12,824 bases of DNA from JALYIM01 sp040003205 (GCA_040003205.1 JBDUDA010000062.1:1-12824), one strand, 5' to 3'. Shown: positions 1-6,811, counted from the stretch's first letter. A program made the numbers and translations. The notes: generated by a model not told the origin, from the sequence alone.

Positions 1-6
1 CACCCA

Positions 7-78
7 TGCGGGCATAGGGATGTTTCGACTCCCTCGTCGTTCACTTCGTGAACGACTCACTCGCTCAACATGACAGTG
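7..78. repeat. 72-bp interspersed palindromic repeat, copy A
   Basis: Copy A matches copy B at 161-232 at a constant offset of 154 bases with only two mismatches (C13/G167 and C60/G214). Its core is a perfect inverted repeat: GTCGTTCAC at 36-44, loop TTC, GTGAACGAC at 48-56. It has no coding content. The size, dyad and intergenic position after a stop codon resemble REP/BIME-type elements, but I see no transposase. Confidence 0.85.
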
Positions 79-91
79 GGTAGAGGGAAGA

Positions 92-110
92 GCACGGCTT
101 TCAGCCGTGC
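92..110. repeat. Perfect 8-bp hairpin between the two repeat copies
   Basis: GCACGGCT (92-99), loop TTC (100-102) and AGCCGTGC (103-110) form a perfect stem-loop. It shares the TTC loop of the flanking repeats but not their stem sequence, so it looks like a second small palindromic element. No T-run follows on either strand, so it is not a textbook intrinsic terminator. Confidence 0.65.
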
Positions 111-160
111 CCGTAGGTGACACTCGATCCCGAACGGTACGACTAAAGACCGCTCGGGTT

Positions 161-232
161 TGCGGGGATAGGGATGTTTCGACTCCCTCGTCGTTCACTT
201 CGTGAACGACTCAGTCGCTCAACATGACAGTG
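161..232. repeat. 72-bp interspersed palindromic repeat, copy B
   Basis: This is the second copy of the repeat at 7-78, with its palindromic core at 190-210. It ends one base from the stop codon (234-236) of the minus-strand gene. Any transcript of that gene would therefore carry the hairpin directly after its stop, where it could stabilise the 3' end or stop transcription. That role is inference. Confidence 0.85.
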
Positions 233-233
233 A

Positions 234-1106
234 TTATTTGGGCGATTGCTCCGGCGCCTTGGTACCGGAGGTTGTGGGGTCGCTACTCGGCGCCGTCCCG
301 TCCTTCGCGCCGGGATCTTTCGATACTTCCTGTCCGTTGTAGGTGATCTTCGATTTCGATCCGAAGTAGTGGTAGTCGGAGTATTTCACGATCTCGCGCA
401 CTTTTACGTCCCCGGCTGAAAACTTCAGAGTGTCTTCCGCGAAGGTGTAAGTGGGGAACCAGTATTTCCCGTCAATCTGCTCGCGATAAGTGGTGAACTT
501 CGGGAAAAGATTTTCGTTGTCTTTCTTTTTGCGGATGTCGGGAACACTTTTTCCGTAAGTCTTTACGATCTGTAGATCTTTATCGTCCACCCAGATGCGC
601 CCTTGAAAGTAACGCCTCTTGCCTTCAATCTTTTTCGGGGCAACATCGAAAACGTAGCAATGTAATTCATCTTGCTGCTGCTGTCCGACGTAGAGAATGT
701 CGTAGTCGCCGATGTCGTCGCTGGTCAGCACGAAGGGTAAACGATTTTCGATGTCGTCCACATCCTGCTCCGTCATCATGATGCGTTCGAGCGAGGATTG
801 CGGGGCGAAGACCACATTCTTAACCTTGTGTCCCTGGTTGTCGAAGGTGACGTCGAAGACCTGCTTGTATTCACCGTCAATCGTGTCGCCCTCCAGCGTT
901 CGTACAATCACGCTTTGGCGATAGGTATACTGCTCGCGCGCTTCCTGAAACTGTTTTTCTTTTGCGGCAAACTGCTGGATGACCTGGTCAGAAGTAACGC
1001 CTTTGGGTTGGGCCGTGTTGAGCGGACCTTCGTCTGCCATCGCAGGCAATGAAAGCAGTCCGCAAAGGAGAAGGGACGCCGTCACGTAGCGTCGAACAGA
1101 AAACAT
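234..1106 (-). CDS. Secreted beta-rich hypothetical protein, LolA/RseB-like
   Basis: Predicted exported protein of 290 residues; the molecular function is unknown. I chose the ATG at 1106 because it begins a good signal peptide: MFSVRR, a hydrophobic core TASLLLCGLLSL, and an A-M-A cleavage site before residue 25. An ATG at 1211 would add 35 charged residues in front of that signal and leave almost no room for a divergent promoter. The mature part has alternating hydrophobic/polar strands, including FQGRIWVDDKDLQIVKTYG and REQIDGKYWFPTYTFAED. This recalls the half-barrel of LolA/RseB outer-membrane lipoprotein-sorting proteins, and I recognise the style from acidobacterial hypotheticals, but not a named family. 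The last ~35 residues are low complexity (Gly/Ser/Thr/Pro/Lys). It is transcribed divergently from the M20 peptidase and ends against repeat copy B. Confidence 0.8.
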   Translation of the reverse strand: MFSVRRYVTASLLLCGLLSLPAMADEGPLNTAQPKGVTSDQVIQQFAAKEKQFQEAREQYTYRQSVIVRTLEGDTIDGEYKQVFDVTFDNQGHKVKNVVFAPQSSLERIMMTEQDVDDIENRLPFVLTSDDIGDYDILYVGQQQQDELHCYVFDVAPKKIEGKRRYFQGRIWVDDKDLQIVKTYGKSVPDIRKKKDNENLFPKFTTYREQIDGKYWFPTYTFAEDTLKFSAGDVKVREIVKYSDYHYFGSKSKITYNGQEVSKDPGAKDGTAPSSDPTTSGTKAPEQSPK

Positions 1107-1202
1107 TCGGGTAGCGATTTTTTTCAATGGTCTCCCCAAATAGTCATGATCGTGTTCTGAGCACAAACGTTTAGATGCACGCGGGGCGGCCGAGGTGCCA
1201 AG

Positions 1203-1215
1203 GTGAATCATTCAC
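1203..1215. promoter_or_regulatory. 13-bp palindrome in a divergent promoter region
   Basis: GTGAAT-C-ATTCAC is a perfect dyad with a one-base centre. It lies within the 150-base region between the secreted protein start (1106) and the peptidase start (1257). The placement suits a dimeric repressor or activator acting on one or both genes. The binding protein is unknown. A -10-like TAAAAT lies at 1237-1242, but no convincing -35 is spaced correctly from it. Confidence 0.35.
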
Positions 1216-1256
1216 GGCTACCCGCTCTATCGCATGTAAAATTAACAGTCTAGGCG

Positions 1257-2525
1257 ATGACTCAAAGTTCGCGACCCTTAATGTTCGATAAGATTGATGC
1301 GCAGCCGGATATCGCGCAGTTAGCGTCGCTTCCCGAGGTCAGGGCGGCGCTGGCCTGGATTCGCGCGCATGAGGCGCAATTCGTTCGTTGGCAGTTGGAT
1401 CTGGCAGCCATTCCGGCCCCCCCGTTCGGGGAGAGCGCCCGTTCGCGTTGGATCGAATCCCGCTTTCAGGAACTCTCGCTCGACGATGTACACAGCGATG
1501 AAGTGGGCAATGTTTTTGGCCGCATAGGAAGTCTGCCCTCCGCAGGGACTCATTACACATCGGTGAGCGCGCATCTAGATACGGTCTTTCCGGCGGGCAC
1601 CCCTCTCAATGTAAGGCAGCAGGGGACCCGTCTATATGGGCCAAGCGTATCGGATAACGCCGCCGGAGTGACTGCCCTGCTGGCAATCGCAGCGGCGATG
1701 CGGGCGTGCAAAATCGAGCCCCCCTCCCCTATTCTTTTCGTCGGTAATGTTGGCGAAGAAGGCGAAGGAGATTTGCGCGGAATGCGGCACATCTTCTCCG
1801 ATTCCCGCTGGAGCGACTCAATCGGACGCAGTGTGGTGCTCGACGGCGCTGGCACCGATACCATTGTTTCCGAAGCCCTCGGAAGCCTTCGTTTCGAAGT
1901 AATCGTGCGGGGTCCGGGGGGACATTCGTGGAGCGATTTCGGCGCGCCGAATCCTATCTTCGCGCTTGCCAAGGCCATCAAGTTGTTCATCCAAACGCCG
2001 GTTCCTTCGTCGCCAAAGACGACATTTAATGTTGGCGTCATTCGAGGAGGTACATCGGTCAACTCCATTCCCGAATCCGCCAGCATGCGAGTGGATGTTC
2101 GCTCAACCTCGATGGCCGAAATGGAGCGGTTGGAATCCATGCTGCGAGGTTCGATTGCGGCAGCGGTGGAAGAAGAGAACCTTGATGCGGCCAAGCCGGG
2201 GAATCCGCAAACACGTTCCTCGGGATTGAGCGTGGAAATCGTTTCCATCGGCAACCGCCCGGCGGGCGAACTAGCGTCCGATTCGCGGATTCTGCAAATT
2301 ATTCGTGCGGTGGATTCGCACCTAGGCAACACAGCGCAGATTCAGCGTGCTTCGACGGATGCCAACATTCCGCTCTCCATGGGAAGGGAAGCAATCGCGA
2401 TTGGGGCGGGGGGCACGGGGGGCGGAGCCCATACCCTACAAGAATGGTTCGACTGCACTGGCAGAGAATTTGGCCTGCGACGGATTCTGCTGACCGTGCT
2501 GGCGCTCACTGAAGGCGATAAGTAA
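1257..2525 (+). CDS. M20-family zinc metallopeptidase
   Basis: Cytoplasmic-type M20 metallo-hydrolase of 422 residues (PepT/ArgE/DapE/CPG2 superfamily). The expected two-metal site is visible in order: H106 and catalytic D108 in SAHLDTVFP, bridging D133 in SDNAAG, general base E167 and metal ligand E168 in GEEGEGD, D196 in VVLDG, and H392 in GGGAHTLQEW. The inserted dimerisation domain begins near GPGGHSWSDFG (219-229) and includes NSIP (269-272). There is no signal peptide. The family cleaves small peptides or N-acyl amino acids; the GGHSWSDFG...STDAN pattern suits a PepT/CPG2-like peptidase better than DapE, but the substrate cannot be read from sequence. The ATG at 1257 has only a weak AGG ahead of it; the ATG at 1281 is an alternative. 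The gene converges on the TonB gene, with 30 bases between stops. Confidence 0.93.
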   Translation: MTQSSRPLMFDKIDAQPDIAQLASLPEVRAALAWIRAHEAQFVRWQLDLAAIPAPPFGESARSRWIESRFQELSLDDVHSDEVGNVFGRIGSLPSAGTHYTSVSAHLDTVFPAGTPLNVRQQGTRLYGPSVSDNAAGVTALLAIAAAMRACKIEPPSPILFVGNVGEEGEGDLRGMRHIFSDSRWSDSIGRSVVLDGAGTDTIVSEALGSLRFEVIVRGPGGHSWSDFGAPNPIFALAKAIKLFIQTPVPSSPKTTFNVGVIRGGTSVNSIPESASMRVDVRSTSMAEMERLESMLRGSIAAAVEEENLDAAKPGNPQTRSSGLSVEIVSIGNRPAGELASDSRILQIIRAVDSHLGNTAQIQRASTDANIPLSMGREAIAIGAGGTGGGAHTLQEWFDCTGREFGLRRILLTVLALTEGDK

Positions 2526-2555
2526 ATGTCCGATTTTAGTTGTGAAGACGCCTGC

Positions 2556-4238
2556 CTAAAAGGCCGATTTCGTTCTGGCCGGCTTGAAGGGAATCATAAC
2601 AACAGCTTCGAGGTCGATCGCGCTTCCGTTTTTTGTAGCAGGAGCAAATCGCCAGCGCAGTAGCGCATTACGGGCATATTCGTCCAGGCGATCGTCGGCG
2701 CTCACGAGGATACGCACTTCTCCCACAGACCCATCGCGATGGATGACAGCGTAGAGAGTTACCGTTCCCGCGATGTTGTGTCGAATCAGTTCTGCTGGAT
2801 AACCTGGATCCACTTCTTGTAGGGCAACCGGCGCCACCAAGGGGCCTACCTGCTGGTTTTGTTTCAGTTCCGCAAATCGGATTACCCAGCTTCCTCCCGC
2901 TGAATTGAGATTTGGCATGTTCAGCGTCATGGAGTAAAACTTGCGCGCTCCAAAAATGGTTCGCTCAGCTTGAGTGGCATCGTTCGCGGACCTGGGCGAA
3001 AGAGTTTCTGTCGGTAACGCGGTTACCCGCTGTGGAATGGCCTTAGCGATGACAGATTTTTCGCTCGCGGATGAAGCTGAATCATTGGCAACGGGCTTGG
3101 AGGCGACTGCCTTCGATTCAGCGCCGATTAGAAGCCCGGAAGGAATGTCACGGCGATTGGTGTCGGTTGACGAACCAGCGGATTTTTCTCTGACCTCTGC
3201 GGCGGGTGCGCCAGAGGCGGCGGAATCTCCCTGCGGCGTTGCCGCGAAAGAGCCTCGTCGGTTTCCTGGAGTAATTTGAGCATCCGTGGGGGCCACCGGA
3301 GTGGCGTTGAGCGCTATGAGATTTCTGCTTTGGTCGCGTGACGGGGTTGCGGAGAGCGACGGGGGAGGCGCAACCGCGCTATTTGAGTCGGACGGGGACG
3401 GTCGGGAATACTGCGAATGCTCGAGCGTGTTCAATTGCGGAGAGGGTTCGACGACATCCGCAGCCACTGCTGGGCTCTGCCCGAGATTTCGGGATGAATC
3501 AGACTCCATCGTGGGCTGAGGCGCAACTACCACGGCATCCGCCAGTCCTGATGTCATTTGTCGGGGAGCTGCGTTCATTTGGGGCGCGGGGGCAACCACC
3601 GCCGTCATGACTGGGGGTTTCTGTGGCTGCGCCTTCAATCCGGTAATTTCTCTTTCAGTCAAGGCTGCGGGTATCACGGGGTTCTCGGCAGCCCATGAAA
3701 CCATGTTTGGTAGCGGCAATGGATTGGACGAGCGCACGGCGGGAGCAGTGACCACGGTCTGTGCGCGATTGTCCGATTCCGGGGGGACTGAAATGATGGT
3801 TTGCGGCGATTTCCGCGGCGATCCATTTTCAGCTTGAGGCGTCGGAGAATCTGGTACGAGAGTATCGAGCGGAGGCAGATATTCAGACGGGCTGAAATAG
3901 ATAACTCTGGAGTGATCGAATGGAGTGCGTTCCAAAACGTGGGGAGGCGGCGCAAATTTGAAGGCTGTCAGAAAAATGGCGGCTACGAGAGCGTGTGCGA
4001 ATAAGGACTGTCCAAAGCTTTTCCAGGGCGTGCGCGCGACTACGAAAACATCCGCCCAAAAAATTCCGGGAGGCGACGACGCTGAAACGGTCGTACCCTT
4101 GTCCGGCAACAAGAAATCTCTCAAATTTCCGACGAAAACTTTATGTGCCGGTTCCAGTTCGATCAGAAGCCGCGGAACAGGCGAGAGTGACTTGATGAAA
4201 GGAAAGCCTGATTTCGAGGCGGCTGGAGGGTTTGTCAT
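2556..4238 (-). CDS. TonB-family energy transducer with long periplasmic spacer
   Basis: Predicted inner-membrane protein of 560 residues that would pass proton-motive-force energy to outer-membrane receptors. It has a ~75-residue cytoplasmic N-terminus, one membrane segment (about 79-96, SLFAHALVAAIFLTAFKF), a very long Pro/Ala/Ser-rich periplasmic region (97-425), a conserved block near 429-457 (SMTLNMPNLNSAGGSW) and a TonB C-terminal domain at 471-555 with the typical VDPGYP, GTVTLYAVIHRDG and ALLRWRFAPA elements. Classical TonB is about 240 residues, so the spacer is unusually long. It contains recurring VVAP.P motifs (about 213, 235, 262 and 288). No ExbB/ExbD or receptor gene lies in the window, so the partner is unknown. 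A perfect TATAAT lies 45 bases upstream, which supports this start, although no strong ribosome binding site is visible. Confidence 0.9.
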   Translation of the reverse strand: MTNPPAASKSGFPFIKSLSPVPRLLIELEPAHKVFVGNLRDFLLPDKGTTVSASSPPGIFWADVFVVARTPWKSFGQSLFAHALVAAIFLTAFKFAPPPHVLERTPFDHSRVIYFSPSEYLPPLDTLVPDSPTPQAENGSPRKSPQTIISVPPESDNRAQTVVTAPAVRSSNPLPLPNMVSWAAENPVIPAALTEREITGLKAQPQKPPVMTAVVAPAPQMNAAPRQMTSGLADAVVVAPQPTMESDSSRNLGQSPAVAADVVEPSPQLNTLEHSQYSRPSPSDSNSAVAPPPSLSATPSRDQSRNLIALNATPVAPTDAQITPGNRRGSFAATPQGDSAASGAPAAEVREKSAGSSTDTNRRDIPSGLLIGAESKAVASKPVANDSASSASEKSVIAKAIPQRVTALPTETLSPRSANDATQAERTIFGARKFYSMTLNMPNLNSAGGSWVIRFAELKQNQQVGPLVAPVALQEVDPGYPAELIRHNIAGTVTLYAVIHRDGSVGEVRILVSADDRLDEYARNALLRWRFAPATKNGSAIDLEAVVMIPFKPARTKSAF

Positions 4239-4283
4239 TGATTCAAATGGATTCGCTGGGCAAAAAAACGGGAATTGCCATTC

Positions 4284-4289
4284 ATTATA
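4284..4289 (-). promoter_or_regulatory. -10 element for the TonB-family gene
   Basis: The minus strand reads TATAAT here, a perfect sigma-70-type -10 hexamer. It predicts transcription starting near 4277 and a ~40-base leader before the start codon at 4238. I see no good -35 at 16-18 bases, so the promoter may be weak or need an activator. Confidence 0.4.
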
Positions 4290-4300
4290 GACGTGCTCGC

Positions 4301-4329
4301 GGCCCTTCCAGCCCTCGTGAGGGCCTTTT
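4301..4329 (+). terminator. Possible intrinsic terminator with two competing stems
   Basis: GCCCT (4311-4315), loop CGTG and AGGGC (4320-4324) are followed by C and TTTT (4326-4329). An alternative left arm, GGCCCT (4301-4306), can pair with AGGGCC (4320-4325) directly before the T-run. It is oriented for plus-strand transcription, yet the nearest upstream plus-strand gene ends at 2525. It could stop transcription antisense to tonB, or act as an attenuator if a promoter lies upstream. The T-run is short, so strength is uncertain. Confidence 0.4.
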
Positions 4330-4364
4330 CCGTGATCTAATATGCCTGTAGATTTAGGTGTCCG

Positions 4365-4919
4365 ATGAAAAATCTTTGTAAACTTTCATGCACTCTCCTG
4401 TTCTGGAGCGTGCTCGGCTTTTCTCAAAGCTCGACGCCTGATTCAGTTGCCGGCGAAACTCAGCCCACTGCCACGGTTAATTCTGGCGAACAAAGCGCTG
4501 GTTCGAGTTATTCGGGGATGTACACATTTTTGCAGGATGGCGAATTTGTACAACTCACCATTGAAGATTCCGCTGAAAATAGTCAGAAGCAGAAAAGCGT
4601 TAGCGGATTCGTTTCCCGCTACGGCAATACCGACAGTGATCGCGGCGCATTTCTGGATCAATTCATAAAGCACGGAACCCTCGACGGAAACACTATTACT
4701 TTCGCCACCGAAACAGTCCACGGCACCTGGTACGAATTCAAAGGAACCATTGATCGCGGACCGGGAAAGAACGTTGGGGACGAAGGCTACTACCTGATCA
4801 AAGGCGCTCTAGCGGAGTTCACCAGCGATAGCACTAAGAAGAGTTCCACCAGCTCGCGACAAGTGGCATTTAAATCTTTTCCACAGGACGCCGGAGCGCC
4901 TCCTAAACGCCAGGACTAG
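4365..4919 (+). CDS. Small exported protein of unknown function
   Basis: I do not recognise this 184-residue protein. It starts with a probable signal peptide (MKNLCKLSCTLLFWSVLGFS, cleavage near residue 20). A Ser/Thr-rich linker runs to about residue 49, one compact region follows at ~50-152, and a charged, low-complexity tail ends the protein. The compact region opens with SGMYTFLQDGEFVQLTIED and continues with GFVSRYGNTDSD, GTLDGNTITFATETVHGTWYEFKGTI and a GYYLIKGAL strand, which reads as a small beta-sandwich or barrel. The only cysteines (positions 5 and 9) are in the signal region, so it is not a lipoprotein. AGGTG at 4356-4360 lies four bases before the ATG, and TAATAT at 4338-4343 could be a -10. 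It lies between the TonB-family gene and htrA, which suits a periplasmic role, but function is unknown. Confidence 0.8.
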   Translation: MKNLCKLSCTLLFWSVLGFSQSSTPDSVAGETQPTATVNSGEQSAGSSYSGMYTFLQDGEFVQLTIEDSAENSQKQKSVSGFVSRYGNTDSDRGAFLDQFIKHGTLDGNTITFATETVHGTWYEFKGTIDRGPGKNVGDEGYYLIKGALAEFTSDSTKKSSTSSRQVAFKSFPQDAGAPPKRQD

Positions 4920-4972
4920 CGAACTTTCACGCCAGGGATTCCACCATCGATTTTTTGTGTTGTGATCGCATG

Positions 4973-5001
4973 TTGACCAAATGGTCAGTCCTGCATCTAA
5001 C
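4973..5001 (+). promoter_or_regulatory. Candidate distal htrA promoter with overlapping dyad
   Basis: TTGACC (4973-4978, 5/6 match to the -35 consensus) is followed after 17 bases by TCTAAC (4996-5001, 4/6 match to -10). The dyad TGACCA-AA-TGGTCA (4974-4987) sits on the -35, where a bound repressor would block polymerase. It predicts a ~135-base leader before htrA. The regulator is unknown. Confidence 0.4.
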
Positions 5002-5084
5002 CATTGAAGAAAGTATCGCGATTTCGCGGGATCGGACCTGCGACGGAGACTGGCTGGGTCGTTCCGGCTGGTTAACTTCGAAGG

Positions 5085-5090
5085 TATAAT
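5085..5090 (+). promoter_or_regulatory. TATAAT -10 element, proximal htrA promoter
   Basis: A perfect TATAAT lies about 52 bases upstream of the htrA start codon, giving a leader of about 45 bases. The -35 region (TTCCGG at 5062-5067) is poor. HtrA genes are often stress-regulated, so a second promoter or an alternative sigma factor is possible, but I cannot assign one. Confidence 0.4.
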
Positions 5091-5128
5091 GTAGGCAAGG
5101 AATTATAGACATTGCAATTTTAGTTACT

Positions 5129-5134
5129 GGAGGA
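5129..5134 (+). promoter_or_regulatory. Strong ribosome binding site for htrA
   Basis: GGAGGA, with GGAGG at 5129-5133 eight bases before the ATG at 5142, is close to the ideal Shine-Dalgarno sequence and spacing. It fixes the htrA start. Confidence 0.8.
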
Positions 5135-5141
5135 AGTTCCC

Positions 5142-6740
5142 ATGGAGCAACGCGCTAGCGCGTTTTGGACGCGTCTCAAGGCTAACCGGTTGGCGTCCAC
5201 TCTCACCATTTTGGTCACGCTTTCGCTAGGTATTTTGATTGGCACGGTGATTTCTTACGGAGTCAAGGGCCAAGAGGGGAGAAAAACCTCCGACGCTACC
5301 CCGCTCAGTGTGCCTTCGCCCCAGCAGCTTTCGAACCAGTTCTCCCAGATTTCGAAACAACTCGAGCCCAGCGTCGTCAACATTAATACTGAATCTACAA
5401 TTAAGGCTTCACCTCGGCGCAGGGGCGGAAATCCAGAACAGCCGGACGAGCAGAATCCATTCGACGATTTCTTTGACCGCTTTTTTGGCGGTCAGGGCGG
5501 TCAAGGAGGACAGGGCGGTAACGGCGGCGCAGGAGGTGGTCCGGTGCGCGAGCATTCGCTGGGCTCCGGAGTGCTGGTCGATCCCAAGGGATTTATCCTG
5601 ACCAACCGCCACGTGGTCGAGAAAGCGGACCGCATTCGCGTGAAATTGCAGGATGACGCCCCTGGAGTTCTCCACGACGCAAAAGTGATCGGCACCGATC
5701 AGGAGACCGACCTTGCGGTAATTAAGATTGAGGTAAATCGTCAATTGCCAACGGCTAAACTCGGCAACTCCGACAGCATGCAGGTTGGCGATTGGGTTTT
5801 GGCGATTGGCAGCCCGTTTGGCCTACAGGAAACGGTTACGGCGGGAATTGTTTCCGCCAAGGGCCGCAATATCGTCCCTAACCGCCAGTTTCAGTCTTTT
5901 ATCCAGACTGATGCGGCCATTAATCCAGGCAACTCAGGCGGTCCGCTGGTCAACATGGCGGGAGAAGTAATAGGCATTAATACCGCGATCTTGACTGACA
6001 CGAACGCCTATGCGGGCGTCGGATTCGCCATGCCATCGAACACGATTGTGCAGGTTTATAACCAGCTGATCGGTCCCGGCCACCGGGTTTCGCGCGGATC
6101 CATTGGCATAGAGTTTGCCGCGCAGGAGAATCCCGCGATCGCCAGAGTTTACGGCGTCAATTCCGGAGTCACGGTATCGAACGTGGTTTCCGGAAGTCCT
6201 GCCGATCAAGCCGGCCTGAAAGTGGGCGACACAATTACTTCCGTGGATGGTAAGCCGGTGAAAAACGGCGACGAATTGGTCTCGGATATCGCCAGCCGCA
6301 AGCCCGGCAGCAAAGCCAATCTGGGCATCATGCGCAACGGTAAGAAGCAGGAGATTTCGGTTACGGTTGCGGATCGTTCGAAACTCTTTGCCTCCCGTCT
6401 TGGGGATGAAGAAGACAACAGCGAGCAGGCTACGCCCAAGGAAAGCCGTCTTGGATTAAGCGTGCGCGGCATCACTTCGGAGATGGCGGATCGGTTAGAT
6501 ATCCAGTCAGGCAAGGGCGTGATTGTGCAGGAAGTTAAGCCCGGGTCGTTTGCGGACGATATCGGGTTCACGCGCGGGGACGTCATCCTCGAAATCAATA
6601 AGCAGGCCGTGAACAGCGAGAATGACTTCACCCAGGTGCAGACGTCGCTCAAGAGCGGGCAGGATGTCGTATTCCTGGTTCGCCAAAGGGGCGCTGGCCG
6701 TAAAGATGGCACGATCTTTCTGGCGGGTACACTTCCGTAA
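5142..6740 (+). CDS. htrA: HtrA/Do-type periplasmic serine protease (DegP/DegQ family)
   Basis: Serine endoprotease and chaperone of envelope protein quality control, 532 residues. An N-terminal membrane segment (about 21-40, LTILVTLSLGILIGTVISYG) has no clear cleavage site, so it may anchor the protein to the inner membrane. The trypsin-like domain carries the complete triad: H157 in TNRHVV, D190 in ETDLAVI and S265 in NPGNSGGPL. Two PDZ domains follow, at about 318-408 (SPADQAGLKVGDTITSVDGKP inside) and 435-515 (FADDIGFTRGDVILEINKQ). Between the N-terminus and the protease core there is a Phe/Asp-rich segment (NPFDDFFDRFFGG, 105-117) and a Gly/Gln/Asn run (116-133) where DegP carries its regulatory LA loop. 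The length is normal for two-PDZ Do proteases. The strong ribosome binding site at 5129-5134 confirms the start. It appears to be transcribed alone. Confidence 0.97.
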   Translation: MEQRASAFWTRLKANRLASTLTILVTLSLGILIGTVISYGVKGQEGRKTSDATPLSVPSPQQLSNQFSQISKQLEPSVVNINTESTIKASPRRRGGNPEQPDEQNPFDDFFDRFFGGQGGQGGQGGNGGAGGGPVREHSLGSGVLVDPKGFILTNRHVVEKADRIRVKLQDDAPGVLHDAKVIGTDQETDLAVIKIEVNRQLPTAKLGNSDSMQVGDWVLAIGSPFGLQETVTAGIVSAKGRNIVPNRQFQSFIQTDAAINPGNSGGPLVNMAGEVIGINTAILTDTNAYAGVGFAMPSNTIVQVYNQLIGPGHRVSRGSIGIEFAAQENPAIARVYGVNSGVTVSNVVSGSPADQAGLKVGDTITSVDGKPVKNGDELVSDIASRKPGSKANLGIMRNGKKQEISVTVADRSKLFASRLGDEEDNSEQATPKESRLGLSVRGITSEMADRLDIQSGKGVIVQEVKPGSFADDIGFTRGDVILEINKQAVNSENDFTQVQTSLKSGQDVVFLVRQRGAGRKDGTIFLAGTLP

Positions 6741-6760
6741 CGTATTGCACTCATAACAGC

Positions 6761-6806
6761 GCTGGCGTTGAAGCATGGTTCAAGAGATCATGGCTTCAGC
6801 GTCAGC
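6761..6806. other. Long imperfect stem-loop after htrA
   Basis: GCTGGCGTTGAAGC (6761-6774) pairs over all 14 positions with GCTTCAGCGTCAGC (6793-6806), using two G-U wobbles in a plus-strand transcript. ATG/CAT can extend the stem inward past a one-base bulge. No T-run follows on either strand, so it is not a classical intrinsic terminator. It could protect the htrA mRNA 3' end or belong to the leader of the next gene. Confidence 0.5.
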
Positions 6807-6811
6807 ACAGC

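Noticed and set aside
7..232. Repeat pair considered as a CRISPR array
   Set aside because: There are only two 72-bp units, the 82-base gap between them carries its own hairpin, and no cas genes are present.
1107..1211. N-terminal extension of the secreted protein from the ATG at 1211
   Set aside because: It would put 35 charged residues ahead of a normal signal peptide and would overlap the divergent promoter region and its palindrome.
1553..2332. Long minus-strand open frame of 259 codons inside the M20 peptidase gene
   Set aside because: It is antisense to a gene with complete catalytic motifs, shows no recognisable domain, and is rich in Arg/Ser/Pro as expected for a shadow frame in GC-rich DNA.
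3925..4290. Plus-strand open frame opposite the start of the TonB-family gene
   Set aside because: It is antisense to the membrane segment and N-terminus of a well-supported gene, and its product has no recognisable feature.
4927..5112. Minus-strand 61-codon frame between the small exported gene and htrA
   Set aside because: It covers the htrA promoter region, has no signal, domain or convincing start, and is better explained as non-coding regulatory DNA.
6206..6754. Minus-strand open frame of 182 codons opposite the HtrA PDZ region
   Set aside because: It overlaps a conserved protease gene entirely, has no domain signature and no ribosome binding site that I can see.
6761..6806. Strong stem after htrA considered as an intrinsic terminator
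   Set aside because: No run of T follows the stem on either strand, so the rho-independent pattern is incomplete.
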